A stretch of DNA of 64,000 nt from contig JACOUE010000041.1 in assembly GCA_016178045.1 (NCBI GenBank), positions 1-64,000 on the forward strand, written 5' to 3'. Each line of letters begins with the position of its first letter. Positions within the stretch are counted from its first letter, which is position 1. This document shows, piece after piece, positions 50,473-58,388 of the stretch. The position numbers were made by a program, and so were the translations under genes. Origin of the DNA: Chloroflexota bacterium (GTDB taxonomy: Bacteria; Chloroflexota; Dehalococcoidia; SM23-28-2; JACOUE01). A model generated the notes under the pieces. The model made no database searches and had not been told where the DNA came from. It worked only from the letters and a program-made list of their open reading frames with translations.

Positions 50473-50841
50473 ATGGTTACCACCCAGGGGATCGTCGAGG
50501 GTTACGGCGGCGCCTGGAACGAGACCGATGAGGGCGCCCGCCGCCGCCTGCTGGAGAAGTGCTGGGCCGACGGCGGCACCTACACCGACCCCCAGTCGCA
50601 CGCCGAGGGGCGCGACGCGCTCTCGGCCCTCATCGGCGGCTTTCAGCAGCAGATGCCGGGCGCCCGCATCGAGGCGACCAGCGGCGCCGACGTCCACCAC
50701 AATGTCCTTCGCTTCACCTGGAAGCTTCTGGGCCCCCAGGGCAACACGGTCATGGAAGGGGTGGACTTCGGGGAGCTGGACGGCGACGGGCGAATAAAGC
50801 GAATCGTGGGCTTCTTCGGCCCGCCGCCGGCGGCTAGCTGA
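50473..50841 (+). CDS. SnoaL-like / NTF2-fold protein
   Basis: 122 aa from ATG 50473 (GGAAGGAGCAG upstream). The cone-shaped NTF2-like pattern is visible: VEGYGGAWNETDEGARRRLLEKCWADGGTYTDP near the start, DALSALIGGFQQQMPGARIE and FTWKLLGPQGNTVMEGVDFGEL later. Such proteins act as isomerases, cyclases or ligand-binding domains. It is probably cotranscribed with the enolase-superfamily gene. Confidence 0.85.
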   Translation: MVTTQGIVEGYGGAWNETDEGARRRLLEKCWADGGTYTDPQSHAEGRDALSALIGGFQQQMPGARIEATSGADVHHNVLRFTWKLLGPQGNTVMEGVDFGELDGDGRIKRIVGFFGPPPAAS

Positions 50842-50855
50842 TCCCGCCGAAGCCC

Positions 50856-50918
50856 GATGTAGCGGAGGCCTTCAGGCCTCCACCTGCCGCTTGGAAGCCT
50901 CAAGGCTTCCGCTACATC
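50856..50918. repeat. Intergenic paired-hairpin repeat element
   Basis: Outer arms GATGTAGCGGA/TCCGCTACATC (11 bp, perfect) enclose GGAGGCCTTCAGGCCTCC and GGAAGCCTCAAGGCTTCC hairpins. This is the best-formed Y-shaped copy, and it sits between convergent genes. Confidence 0.85.
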
Positions 50919-50932
50919 CTCTGGCCCACAGC

Positions 50933-51640
50933 CTACGATATCCCCCCGAATCCCGCCGGCAGCCCGTCCAGGTGGGCGACGTCGTTCAGGCGCCAGATGA
51001 TGCGCTTATCGCCCAGGGCGCGGATGGACGTGATGCTGGCGTTGAACGGGTAGAAGATGAAGTCCTGCGGCAGACCCAGCACCACGCTCACGTACGTCTG
51101 GATGACGCCGGCGTGGGCCACCACCGCCACCCGCTTCCCCCCGCACTCAGCGATGATGCGGTCGATGGCGGCGCTGATGCGCCGGCGGGCCGGCTCGCTG
51201 CCCTCGCCGCCGGGGAAGGCGTCCCAGCGGGCCTGGCGCAGTATCTGCTCCTTGACGTCGGCCAGGGCACCGCTGGCGATTGCGTCAAGGTCGGGCCTCG
51301 GCCCCAGGTAGACCTCGCGCAGGTCGTCCACCACCGTGACGGGCAGGCCCGCGGCCTCCGCGATGACCTCCGCCGTCTGCCGCGCCCGCCGGAAGGGGCT
51401 GCTGTACACGGCGTCGACCCCCTGGCGGCCCAGCCGCTCGGCCAGGCGGCGGGCCTGCTCGCGGCCCACCTCAGTGATCTGCGGGTCCGCCTCGTCGGTG
51501 GTCTCGCCGGTGTTGCTGGCAGACTGGGCGTGGCGGATCAGGTAGAGCCGCGTCGCCTCTGGCTGCCCGATGAGCAGGACGTCGCGGAAGTAGTAGGCGA
51601 TAGGGTCGCCCGGCGGCTCCTGCTCGACCTCTGGCGACAT
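50933..51640 (-). CDS. Histidine phosphatase (phosphoglycerate mutase-like)
   Basis: 235 aa. LYLIRHAQSASNTGE holds the phospho-accepting His of the RHG motif (here RHA), YSSPFRRARQTAEVIAE the second Arg, and VAVVAHAGVIQTYVSVVL the second His. The family includes broad phosphatases and mutases; no substrate-specific motif is seen. Convergent with the enolase/SnoaL pair across the repeat element. Confidence 0.88.
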   Translation of the reverse strand: MSPEVEQEPPGDPIAYYFRDVLLIGQPEATRLYLIRHAQSASNTGETTDEADPQITEVGREQARRLAERLGRQGVDAVYSSPFRRARQTAEVIAEAAGLPVTVVDDLREVYLGPRPDLDAIASGALADVKEQILRQARWDAFPGGEGSEPARRRISAAIDRIIAECGGKRVAVVAHAGVIQTYVSVVLGLPQDFIFYPFNASITSIRALGDKRIIWRLNDVAHLDGLPAGFGGIS

Positions 51641-51734
51641 CTCAGCGGCAATAATAGGGCATCCGCCCCCGAAGCACCATCGGCCGCCTTGCCCGCTGCC
51701 ACCATATACGGGAGAATGGCCTGCGAGGCCCCGC

Positions 51735-52832
51735 TTGGAGACCGGAGTCAGCTACTTCTCCTCCCGCACCCTCCGCCACGTCCGCGCCGACCTCGCCGAC
51801 ATCGTGGAGCACGGCTGCACCTACGTCGTCCACTGCTTCACGGAAACGGACCTCGCCTTCTACCTCGACACCGTCCGTGAGGTCGTCGCTGCCACGCGGG
51901 AGGCGGGCTTGGAGCCGTGGCTTGACCCCTGGGGCCTCGCCGCCGTCTTCAGCGGCGAGTCGTTCACCCGCTTCCCCCTTGAGCACCCCGAAACGTGGCA
52001 GGTGCTCTCGGACGGGCGAAGGGTAGGCGCCGCCTGCCCGAACCACCCGGAGACCCGCCGCTTCCTCCGCCGGTGGGTCGAGGCGGCGGCGTCGGTGGGC
52101 GGGGAGGTGCTCTTCTGGGACGAGCCCCACTTCTACGTCGGCCTCTGGGGCGGCGACGTCTCGGGGGCGTGGGCCTGCCGCTGCGACGCCTGCCGCGCCC
52201 TATTTCGCGAGCGGCACGGCGAAGAGATGCCCCTCGAGTTCACGCCGGAGGTCCGCGCCTTCCGCGAGTCCTCCCTGCTGGAGATGCTGACGGAGGCCTG
52301 CCGCTTCGGGCGAGAGAAGGGGCTGCGCAACGCTCTCTGCCTCCTCCCCACCGATCCGGGCGGGCACGGCTTCCCCCAGGTGGAGGAGAGACTGCGCTCG
52401 CTGGTGCAGCGCAGGCTGGGCGAGGGCGCTCCCCCGTCCGCCGTCCAGGCCCTCCTCCACGTCGGCGTCGGCGACTGGGACCGGGCCGCCGCCATCCCCG
52501 ACCTCGACGTCTTCGGCTGCGATCCTTACTGGTACCTGTTCGGCGTGGAGGCGGAGCCCTTCATGCGGGTCTACGGAGGGAAGGCGGCGGAGGCGGCGCG
52601 ACGCCACGCCCGCGGCCTCCAGCTGTGGGTGCAGGCGTTCCGCGTGCCCGAGGGGCGGGAGGAGGAGCTGCGCACGGGGCTGCGCGTGGCGGAGGAGCTG
52701 GGCGCGACCCACGTGGCGGCCTGGAGCTACGAGGCGACGGCCAGCATGTCGCAGATCCGCTGCGCCCGCCCGGACGTGGTGTGGCGGGTCCTGGGGAAGG
52801 AGTTCCGCCGGCTGCGGGCCGGCGCGCTCTAG
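51735..52832 (+). CDS. Hypothetical TIM-barrel-like protein
   Basis: 365 aa, TTG start. It has the repeated beta-alpha look of glycoside-hydrolase-like barrels: YVVHCFTETDLAFYLDTVREVVAATREAGLEPWLDPWGLA early, then VLFWDEPHFYVG, PDLDVFGCDPYWY and THVAAWSYEA. The DEPHF acid pair resembles a catalytic strand-end, but I cannot place it in a named family. A paired CRCDAC might bind metal. No signal peptide; a cytoplasmic enzyme is likely. Possible role in sugar metabolism. Confidence 0.65.
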   Translation: METGVSYFSSRTLRHVRADLADIVEHGCTYVVHCFTETDLAFYLDTVREVVAATREAGLEPWLDPWGLAAVFSGESFTRFPLEHPETWQVLSDGRRVGAACPNHPETRRFLRRWVEAAASVGGEVLFWDEPHFYVGLWGGDVSGAWACRCDACRALFRERHGEEMPLEFTPEVRAFRESSLLEMLTEACRFGREKGLRNALCLLPTDPGGHGFPQVEERLRSLVQRRLGEGAPPSAVQALLHVGVGDWDRAAAIPDLDVFGCDPYWYLFGVEAEPFMRVYGGKAAEAARRHARGLQLWVQAFRVPEGREEELRTGLRVAEELGATHVAAWSYEATASMSQIRCARPDVVWRVLGKEFRRLRAGAL

Positions 52833-52900
52833 TTGCCTATACGGGCCGTCTTGGCCAGCGCGAACGTCACCGCGCAATGCGAGGAATTAGGTTTCAGAAC

Positions 52901-53575
52901 CTACCAGGCGAAGTCTCGCGTCCAGTTGAGGGTGTTGTCGTTTCGGGGCCGCAGGCAATCGTCGGACGATGTATGGTTAGCTGTGGGTGTGCAGTAATCT
53001 CCGTAGGTGCCCCCATTGAACTTCACATCAGGGTTAAGCTGCCGGTGGCCAGAACTCTTTTCGTGGATATGATAGCCGCTCCAGCCGGCGGCGCAGTTGC
53101 TGTCTCCTACCATGGTGGAGGCATACCACCACGACCAGCCTGTGTAGAACCAGAATGAGAACCCGGGAAGATCAGTCTGGGTATGCACATATGTCATAGT
53201 GCCCTTGTACACGCCAAGACCGGAATCCAGAATCTTGACGGACATGTAGTCGCATCCCAAGCCGTCGACCAGATTCCCCGTCCGATCACCCCTCAGCAAA
53301 TCGCCGCTGCCGGCAAGGTCGAAGACGTAACCCCGGAACTGTCCGTCCCGGTTATTCACATTGGTCCAGCTGTCCCAGTCGAGTCCCCCACCAGAGCTAG
53401 CGCCGCAGGCCCCATGATATTTGCAGTGAAGGTGGGCCTTATCGCCTTGATCGCCTGCGGGCGGGAACATGTTGACCTGAAAACGCGACGCCGCTGCAGC
53501 GGGGCTGTAAAGGGCTGCCAAGGTGCCAACCAATACGGCCAGAGAAACTGCTACAAGGACCTTAAACCAATCCAT
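52901..53575 (-). CDS. Secreted protein of unknown function
   Basis: 224 aa with a signal peptide (WFKVLVAVSLAVLVGTLAALYSPAAAASR). The mature part is rich in Gly, Trp, Tyr and His and has six Cys that could form disulfides (HLHCKYHGAC, GLGCDY, DSNCAAG, YGDYCTP, DDCLRP). Text such as GYHIHEKSSGHRQLNPDVKF suggests an extracellular beta-rich domain. I recognise no family. TTGGGGGTTGTGAC before the ATG is the ribosome-binding site. First listed member of a minus-strand island of exported proteins with lower GC than the neighbours. Confidence 0.7.
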   Translation of the reverse strand: MDWFKVLVAVSLAVLVGTLAALYSPAAAASRFQVNMFPPAGDQGDKAHLHCKYHGACGASSGGGLDWDSWTNVNNRDGQFRGYVFDLAGSGDLLRGDRTGNLVDGLGCDYMSVKILDSGLGVYKGTMTYVHTQTDLPGFSFWFYTGWSWWYASTMVGDSNCAAGWSGYHIHEKSSGHRQLNPDVKFNGGTYGDYCTPTANHTSSDDCLRPRNDNTLNWTRDFAW

Positions 53576-53644
53576 GTCACAACCCCCAAGGTCTAGCTCC
53601 CGTTTGGCGGGACCGCCCCCGGGTTCGCCGAATATGTCTTTTGT

Positions 53645-54349
53645 TTATTGCAACGCCGGCGCGAGAGACTCGGCCACCTTCATTACCTCATCGAAAGAGA
53701 CGACTTCAGCTTGGATAACCGTATAACCGCCCGGCTCGGGGAAGATTACGTTTGTTACAGTCGCAACGGTTCCGCCTTCAGCGACGACGGGCTTGACGAC
53801 GATAGCGGAACGCCCGCCAACAGAAACTACCTGTACGCGGTCCGGCGGAGCATCAGTTTCACGCGAAGGACGGGGCTCTCTGACACGATTGATTAGGATC
53901 TGACCTTCTGCTCCCGCCGCCGCTCCGGGCAATTCATATAGCCGCCAGGCTGTATACAATTGACCGTTGTCGCGGCATATCGTAGCTCCGGGGTTGGGTG
54001 CGGTGTCCAGCGCGGCCTCGTACTCGGCCGGTTCTCTGGCTCCGGGTGGGAGGTATTTGGGCGCAGGCGGAGCGTATCCGCCCCCGGGAACCACATCGAG
54101 GCCGCCGGGACAAACTGTTCTAAGATTGGTCTGGATACCTTTGGCCGCCAGGACTTCTGGGGGCCCAAGATAAATACCCAGCAGCTCGCCGTCGAATCGT
54201 GGTTTTGCCGCATCGATGGCTATCTCAGGGTGTTCTTCTTGCAACAACTGTGGGGAAGACGCCATGACGTCCAAAAGATAACGAACGCCGAAGAAAGCTG
54301 CCGCCGCTACGGCGAGCGGCGCGACCATGAGCATTAGCTTCCGTGTCAA
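53645..54349 (-). CDS. Membrane-anchored protein of unknown function
   Basis: About 234 aa; TTG 54349 preceded by CCGGGG is preferred over the TTG at 54373. One N-terminal helix (LMLMVAPLAVAAAAFFGVRYLL) anchors an extracellular part of about 200 residues. Two Cys (TVCPGG, TICRDN) may pair. The C-terminal domain (VQVVSVGGRSAIVVKPVVAEGG, then TVIQAEVVSFDEVMKVAESL) resembles the beta-alpha ending of DUF4367-like or sporulation-type domains, which I cannot confirm. It is part of the exported-protein island. Confidence 0.62.
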   Translation of the reverse strand: MTRKLMLMVAPLAVAAAAFFGVRYLLDVMASSPQLLQEEHPEIAIDAAKPRFDGELLGIYLGPPEVLAAKGIQTNLRTVCPGGLDVVPGGGYAPPAPKYLPPGAREPAEYEAALDTAPNPGATICRDNGQLYTAWRLYELPGAAAGAEGQILINRVREPRPSRETDAPPDRVQVVSVGGRSAIVVKPVVAEGGTVATVTNVIFPEPGGYTVIQAEVVSFDEVMKVAESLAPALQ

Positions 54350-54409
54350 CTGGTTTTCCCCGGAGGTGTGCAAGACCGAATAGACGCCAGCGTATCGACG
54401 GACGGATAC

Positions 54410-54438
54410 AGTCTGCGCCCGTCACAACACTTCGTCAA
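54410..54438 (-). promoter_or_regulatory. Predicted promoter, copy 1 of a repeated promoter block
   Basis: TTGACG and CAGACT with a 17-bp spacer. The surrounding AACCCCTTGAC...TTGTGACGGG is nearly identical to the promoter at 55556. Confidence 0.45.
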
Positions 54439-54457
54439 GGGGTTTTCTTTGAAAAAG

Positions 54458-55006
54458 TTATGAAGGTACTCGAAAGTCGAGATTCTTCGCTTCGCTCAGA
54501 ATGACAGAGGGCCTGGGCGCAATGACAGGGTCAGGCCTACCCCCGCGGCAGGCCCAGGCCGCGCATGGCGATGATGTTCCGGTTGTCCAACGGTAGTCTG
54601 CGAAGTCGAGCCATACCTCCGCGCCGTTGAGGTAGTAGCCGTCATTCGTGCTGCTCCAGTACCGATATGGGCCAAACTTTACGCACGCCACCTGTGCCGG
54701 GGCACATTCGTCTCCGGTCGTGTCCTTCCTGATGGACACATCAACAACGTTGCAGTTCTGCGACCACTCACTGCCTGGGAGGATCGGCCCCCACTTGGCC
54801 CTGACATCGTCGTCGAATAGTGTGTTATTGTAGGGGCACCAATACATCGGAGCGCCTGCAAGAGCCCACCAGCCAATAACATACGTTTCGTTACCGCGGT
54901 CCTTCGCCAAATAAACTCTGTGATCCGCTTCGGCCAGAGAGGTTATGGTCAAGCTCAATAGCGCCGCCACGCCGGCAGCCAGTACGAGAACCGCCCAGCG
55001 ACTCAC
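54458..55006 (-). CDS. Secreted protein of unknown function, 3' end replaced by repeat DNA
   Basis: GTG 55006 follows TTGGGGGTATCGC, the same ribosome-binding layout as the gene at 52901. A signal peptide (WAVLVLAAGVAALLSLTITSLAEA) precedes an extracellular domain with YVIGWWALAGAPMYWCPYN, SQNCNVVD, DECAPAQVACVKF and NDGYYLNGAEVWLDF. The last 35 or so residues are not native. They read through a 45-bp copy of the acyl-CoA dehydrogenase 3' end and a dispersed repeat (VILSEAKNLDF). The product may be truncated or non-functional. Confidence 0.62.
   Translation of the reverse strand: MSRWAVLVLAAGVAALLSLTITSLAEADHRVYLAKDRGNETYVIGWWALAGAPMYWCPYNNTLFDDDVRAKWGPILPGSEWSQNCNVVDVSIRKDTTGDECAPAQVACVKFGPYRYWSSTNDGYYLNGAEVWLDFADYRWTTGTSSPCAAWACRGGRPDPVIAPRPSVILSEAKNLDFRVPS
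54480..54530. repeat. Dispersed repeat copy (GATTCTTCGCTTCGCTCAGA type)
   Basis: GATTCTTCGCTTCGCTCAGA plus ATGACAG is the reverse complement of the 29444 repeat start. It encodes the tail of the truncated secreted protein. Confidence 0.75.
54537..54581. repeat. 45-bp direct copy of the acyl-CoA dehydrogenase gene end
   Basis: Bases 54537-54581 are identical to 55703-55747, which encode the last 14 residues and stop of the acyl-CoA dehydrogenase. Both copies lie next to dispersed-repeat sequence. Confidence 0.9.
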
Positions 55007-55072
55007 GCGATACCCCCAATCTAAGGCTGGCAATATCCGTAGCCACGAGGGGCAGCAGGAGGCGCCAGCGGC

Positions 55073-55546
55073 TCACGGGGCGCTGTTTTCAATTAGCTGA
55101 AAATCCTCTTCATCTTCAGGGTCTACCTTCCACAGGACGACTTTTCCCGTGTCGGCATCAAGCCACACGCGCGACCTTCCACGTTCGATTTCCCAGTAGT
55201 GGGTCGGCCACGGAGACTGGACTCCAGGCGCAGGTTCGCCGATGACCTCGAATATCGTCGCACCCTTGGGCAGCAGTATAGTTCGGGGGCCTATGTCAAT
55301 CTCGATTGGTTCCGGTACCGGCTCGCTGAGGAAGATTCCTCGCTCCCTCAAATAGGCCTCCGCCTCCTCGCGCGTCAGCCTGACGGGCGGTTCCGGGGAC
55401 GGGGCTGGGGGCTCGAAGGAGGGTGGCGTGGGCAGTGGTGGTGGCGGTTCTTCGCCTGTCGCCAGGTTCACTCCCCACCAGATCCCCGCAGCAACCCCTG
55501 CCGCCACCACCAGGCCAAGAGCGTTTCGCAGGGAAATACCGGCCAT
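55073..55546 (-). CDS. Membrane-anchored proline-rich protein of unknown function
   Basis: 157 aa. One N-terminal helix (LGLVVAAGVAAGIWWGVNL) is followed by a Pro/Glu linker (PPPPLPTPPSFEPPAPSPEP) and a C-terminal extracellular domain with THYWEIERGRSRVWLDADTGKVV, a PepSY-like or beta-hairpin look. No catalytic motif is evident. The ATG lies only 9 bp after a strong -10, so its mRNA is probably leaderless. It is the most upstream member of the exported-protein island. Confidence 0.65.
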   Translation of the reverse strand: MAGISLRNALGLVVAAGVAAGIWWGVNLATGEEPPPPLPTPPSFEPPAPSPEPPVRLTREEAEAYLRERGIFLSEPVPEPIEIDIGPRTILLPKGATIFEVIGEPAPGVQSPWPTHYWEIERGRSRVWLDADTGKVVLWKVDPEDEEDFQLIENSAP

Positions 55547-55555
55547 GGCGGCCGC

Positions 55556-55584
55556 ATTATGCTCCCGTCACAATACGTTGTCAA
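55556..55584 (-). promoter_or_regulatory. Predicted promoter, copy 2 of the repeated block
   Basis: TTGACA and CATAAT with a 17-bp spacer on the minus strand, a near-consensus promoter for the gene at 55546. Confidence 0.7.
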
Positions 55585-55644
55585 GGGGTTTTAGAACAGC
55601 TTGTCATGAAATCTTGCGAACAATGGCAGAGTGTCTGCAAAACC

Positions 55645-55697
55645 TGTCATTGCTTCGCTTCGCCTGCCTGCCAGGCAGACGGGCTCGCACTGACAGG
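55645..55697. repeat. Dispersed repeat copy next to the acyl-CoA dehydrogenase end
   Basis: TGTCATTGCTTCGCTTCGCC followed by a CTGCCTGCCAGGCAGAC palindrome and CACTGACAG. Member of the 29444 repeat family. Confidence 0.65.
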
Positions 55698-55702
55698 CGG
55701 GG

Positions 55703-56896
55703 CTACCCCCGCGGCAGGCCCAGGCCGCGCATGGCGATGATGTTCCGCATCACCTCCGACGTGCCGGCGGCGATGGTCGTGGCCACCGAGGCGACGTAGT
55801 AGTCGGCGATGCGCCCGGCCAGGGGCGCCCAGCGGCTCCCCGGCTTGAGCTGCCCGCCCAGGCCCAGGACCTCGATGCCCGCCCGCGCCAGCCGCTGCTG
55901 CAGCTCCGAGCCGTAAAGCTTGGAGATGGACGCCTCCGCGTTGGGGATCCGTCCCTGCGACTGGAGCCAGGCGACGCGGTAGGCGAGCAGGCGGCCGGCG
56001 TGGAACTCGATGTGTAGCTCCGCCAGCTTGTTGCGGAGGGGCTCGCGGTCGATGATGCGGCCGCCGTCGCGCGCCGTCTCCCGCGAGTAGGCGACCAGCT
56101 CCTCGTAGGTGCGGAAGCCGGCCACGACGCGGTTGATGCCGGACCGCTCGAAGTCCAGGGTGGCGGCGGCCACGTACCAGCCGCGGTTCAGCTCGCCGAC
56201 CAGGCAGTCGCGGGGGACGCGGACGTTGTCGAAGAAGACCTGGTTGAACGTCTGGCGGCCGGTCATGTCGGCCAGGGGCTGGATGGTGATGCCCGGCGTC
56301 TTCATGTCGAGGAGGAAGTAGCTGATCCCCTTGTGCTTGGGGGCGTCGGGATCGGTGCGAGCGAGCAGGATCATCCAGTCGGCGACGTTGGCCAGCGACG
56401 TCCAGATCTTCTGGCCGTTGACCACGAAGTAGTCGCCCTCGGCCACCGCCGCCGTCTGGAGGGAGGCGAGGTCGGAGCCCGAGCCGGGCTCGCTGAACCC
56501 CTGGCACCAGATCACCTCGGCGCCGGCGATGGCTGGCAGGTGCCGCCCCTTCTGCTCCTCGTTGCCGAAGACGATGATCGTCGGCCCCACCCGGTCCGGG
56601 CCCACGCCCAACTGCTGGGGGGCGCGGTGGTAGGCCATCTCCTCGTTGTAGATGAGCTGGTTCATGTGGCCCGCGGCCAGGCCCCCGTGCTCCTTGGGCC
56701 AGGCCAAGGTCAGCCACCCCTTGCGGGCGAGCTTCTTCTGGAAGCTCCGCATCTCCTCGAAGCCGCGGCCGCCGCCGTAGCCGAGCGGGCTCTCGGCGCC
56801 GGCGCCTTCCGTGACCTCCTGCGGCCACTCGCCGCGGACGAACCCGCGTACCTCCCGGCGGAAGGCGTCCTCTTCGGGGGAAAAGCGGAACTCCAT
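55703..56896 (-). CDS. Acyl-CoA dehydrogenase
   Basis: 397 aa from ATG 56896 (GGAGAG upstream). Motifs: GFSEPGSGSDLASLQT (flavin/substrate), NGQKIWTSLANVADW, and a C-terminal YYVASVATTIAAGTSEVMRNIIAMRGLGLPRG. The catalytic Glu of the EGT motif is replaced in AAGTSEVMRN, a form seen in the FadE17/18/28-like branch for steroid or large acyl-CoAs, where the base may lie elsewhere. Its 3' 45 bp are duplicated at 54537. Confidence 0.9.
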   Translation of the reverse strand: MEFRFSPEEDAFRREVRGFVRGEWPQEVTEGAGAESPLGYGGGRGFEEMRSFQKKLARKGWLTLAWPKEHGGLAAGHMNQLIYNEEMAYHRAPQQLGVGPDRVGPTIIVFGNEEQKGRHLPAIAGAEVIWCQGFSEPGSGSDLASLQTAAVAEGDYFVVNGQKIWTSLANVADWMILLARTDPDAPKHKGISYFLLDMKTPGITIQPLADMTGRQTFNQVFFDNVRVPRDCLVGELNRGWYVAAATLDFERSGINRVVAGFRTYEELVAYSRETARDGGRIIDREPLRNKLAELHIEFHAGRLLAYRVAWLQSQGRIPNAEASISKLYGSELQQRLARAGIEVLGLGGQLKPGSRWAPLAGRIADYYVASVATTIAAGTSEVMRNIIAMRGLGLPRG

Positions 56897-56965
56897 CGAC
56901 TCTCCTGACGTGGACGGCAGGCGCTTCGGGCGCCGACCAGTATATACTGTTGGCAACCAGCGCGA

Positions 56966-57516
56966 AAGCTGGCCGCCGTACCCCTGCTCGTTCTCCTCCT
57001 GGTCGCCTGCCTGGGTTAGGAGGGGGGAGCCACGGCGTCCGCTGGGCCGACCGCGACAAACTGGCCGTCCGTGGGGTGCGCGGCCTCCGCTTCGGCTTCC
57101 TCGCCTTCCACTGGGGTGCGGAGTACGTGTCGGTGCCGCAGTCAGCGGAGGGGATCGCCCCCGACGACCCGGTGGAGATCGCCCACCTGGCCGTGGACGC
57201 CGGCGCCGACTTTATCATCGGCAACCACCCGCACTGGGTGCAGGCGGTGGAGCTGTACAGGGGCAAGCTGATCGTCTACGCCCACGGCAACTACATCTTC
57301 GACCAGATGTGGAGCTACGAGACGCGGGTGGGGGTCATCGGTCTCTACACGTTCTACGACGATAAGCTGGTTCGGGTGGAGTTCATCCCCACCATCATCG
57401 AGGACTATGCCCAGCCGCGGCTGCTGTCGGCCGGAGAGGCGGGTGGTCCTGGACGGGATGAAGGCGGCCAGCCGCGAGCTGGCGGCGAGTCTCTCGCCGT
57501 GATCAGCGCCCCTTGA
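56966..57516 (+). pseudogene. CapA/PgsA-type protein remnant
   Basis: A lipoprotein-like start (LAAVPLLVLLLVACLG, lipobox LVAC) is cut by TAG. A second frame then encodes only the C-terminal part of a CapA metallophosphoesterase-like protein: PQSAEGIAPDDPVEIAHLAVDAGADFIIGNHPHWVQ, then YAHGNYIFDQMWSYET. The GNHPH motif and the end are conserved but the central region is missing. This fits an internal deletion of an exported CapA-family gene. Its end overlaps the convergent crotonase gene. Confidence 0.7.
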
Positions 57517-58306
57517 ACTGCGGCTCGCGCTTCTCCACAAAGGCCCGCGGGCCCTCGCGGGCGTCCTCGGTGCTCTGGGCGATGAGCATAGCCCCCTGCG
57601 CCGCCTCCAGCGCCTCGTCCACATCGGTGCGGAGGCCCCGGTACACTAGCCGCTTCGCCAGATGGATGGCCACCGCCGGCCCCCGCGCCAGGCGCTGGGC
57701 GAAGTCGCGCGTGTAGGGCATCAGCTCGTCATGGGGGACGACGGCGCTCACGTAGCCGACCCGCAGCGCCTCCTTCGCGTCGATGATGTCGCCCGTCCAG
57801 ATCAGCTCCAACGCCTTGGCGATGCCCACGATGCGGGGCAGGTAGTAGCAGCCGCCGTCGCCGGGGCTGAGGCCCATGCGCACGTAGGTCATACCGAATC
57901 GGGCGTTCTCGGAGGCGATGCGGATGTCGGCCATGGAGGCCATGTCCATCCCCGCTCCCACCGCCGCCCCGTTCACGGCCGCGATGTACGGCTTGTCGAG
58001 CTCGGCGAGGAGGCGGGGGATGCGCTGGACGCTGTCGCGCAGGAAGTTGCGGTTTTCGGCCAGCGACCGCTCCCTCTGCATCAGCCCCTCCGCCGCCCCG
58101 GCGCCCACGTCCGCCCCAGAGCAGAAGCCCCGGCCGGCCCCCGTCAGGACGATCGCCCGCACGGCGTCGTCGAGCCGGGCGTCCTGGAGGGAGGCGTACC
58201 ACTCGTCCAGCATCTGGCGGGTGAAGGCGTTCATCCGCTCGGGCCGGTTGAGGGTGATTGTGGCGATGCCGTCCGCCTTCTCGAAGATGATCTGCTCGAA
58301 GTTCAT
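57503..58306 (-). CDS. Enoyl-CoA hydratase/isomerase (crotonase family)
   Basis: 267 aa from ATG 58306, with GGGG 7 bp upstream. Crotonase motifs: TITLNRPERMNAFTRQM, the oxyanion segment GFCSGADVGAG, AAVNGAAVGAGMDMASMADIRIAS and MGLSPGDGGCYYLPRIVG. The last lacks the Glu of ExxxGxxP, having Asp (SPGDGG), so hydratase versus isomerase activity is open. It is upstream-adjacent to an SDR gene on the same strand, consistent with acyl-CoA breakdown. Confidence 0.9.
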   Translation of the reverse strand: MNFEQIIFEKADGIATITLNRPERMNAFTRQMLDEWYASLQDARLDDAVRAIVLTGAGRGFCSGADVGAGAAEGLMQRERSLAENRNFLRDSVQRIPRLLAELDKPYIAAVNGAAVGAGMDMASMADIRIASENARFGMTYVRMGLSPGDGGCYYLPRIVGIAKALELIWTGDIIDAKEALRVGYVSAVVPHDELMPYTRDFAQRLARGPAVAIHLAKRLVYRGLRTDVDEALEAAQGAMLIAQSTEDAREGPRAFVEKREPQFKGR

Positions 58307-58320
58307 GATCAATCCCCTTT

Positions 58321-58371
58321 CGTAGGGCGAGGCCCCAGCCTCGCCGGTCGGGGCTGGGGCCCCGACCTACG
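58321..58371. repeat. Intergenic paired-hairpin repeat element
   Basis: Outer arms CGTAGG/CCTACG enclose GGCGAGGC-CCCA-GCCTCGCC and GGTCGGGGC-TGGG-GCCCCGACC hairpins, between two same-strand genes. Confidence 0.75.
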
Positions 58372-58388
58372 TGGTTGTCCGTTCGGCG

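Noticed and set aside
56940-56950. AGTATATACT palindrome as a promoter
   Set aside because: TATACT occurs on both strands but the nearest TTGCCA is only about 4 bp away on the minus strand.
55647-57266. 539-aa minus-strand ORF
   Set aside because: Alternative frame across the acyl-CoA dehydrogenase; the 55703-56896 frame has the family motifs.
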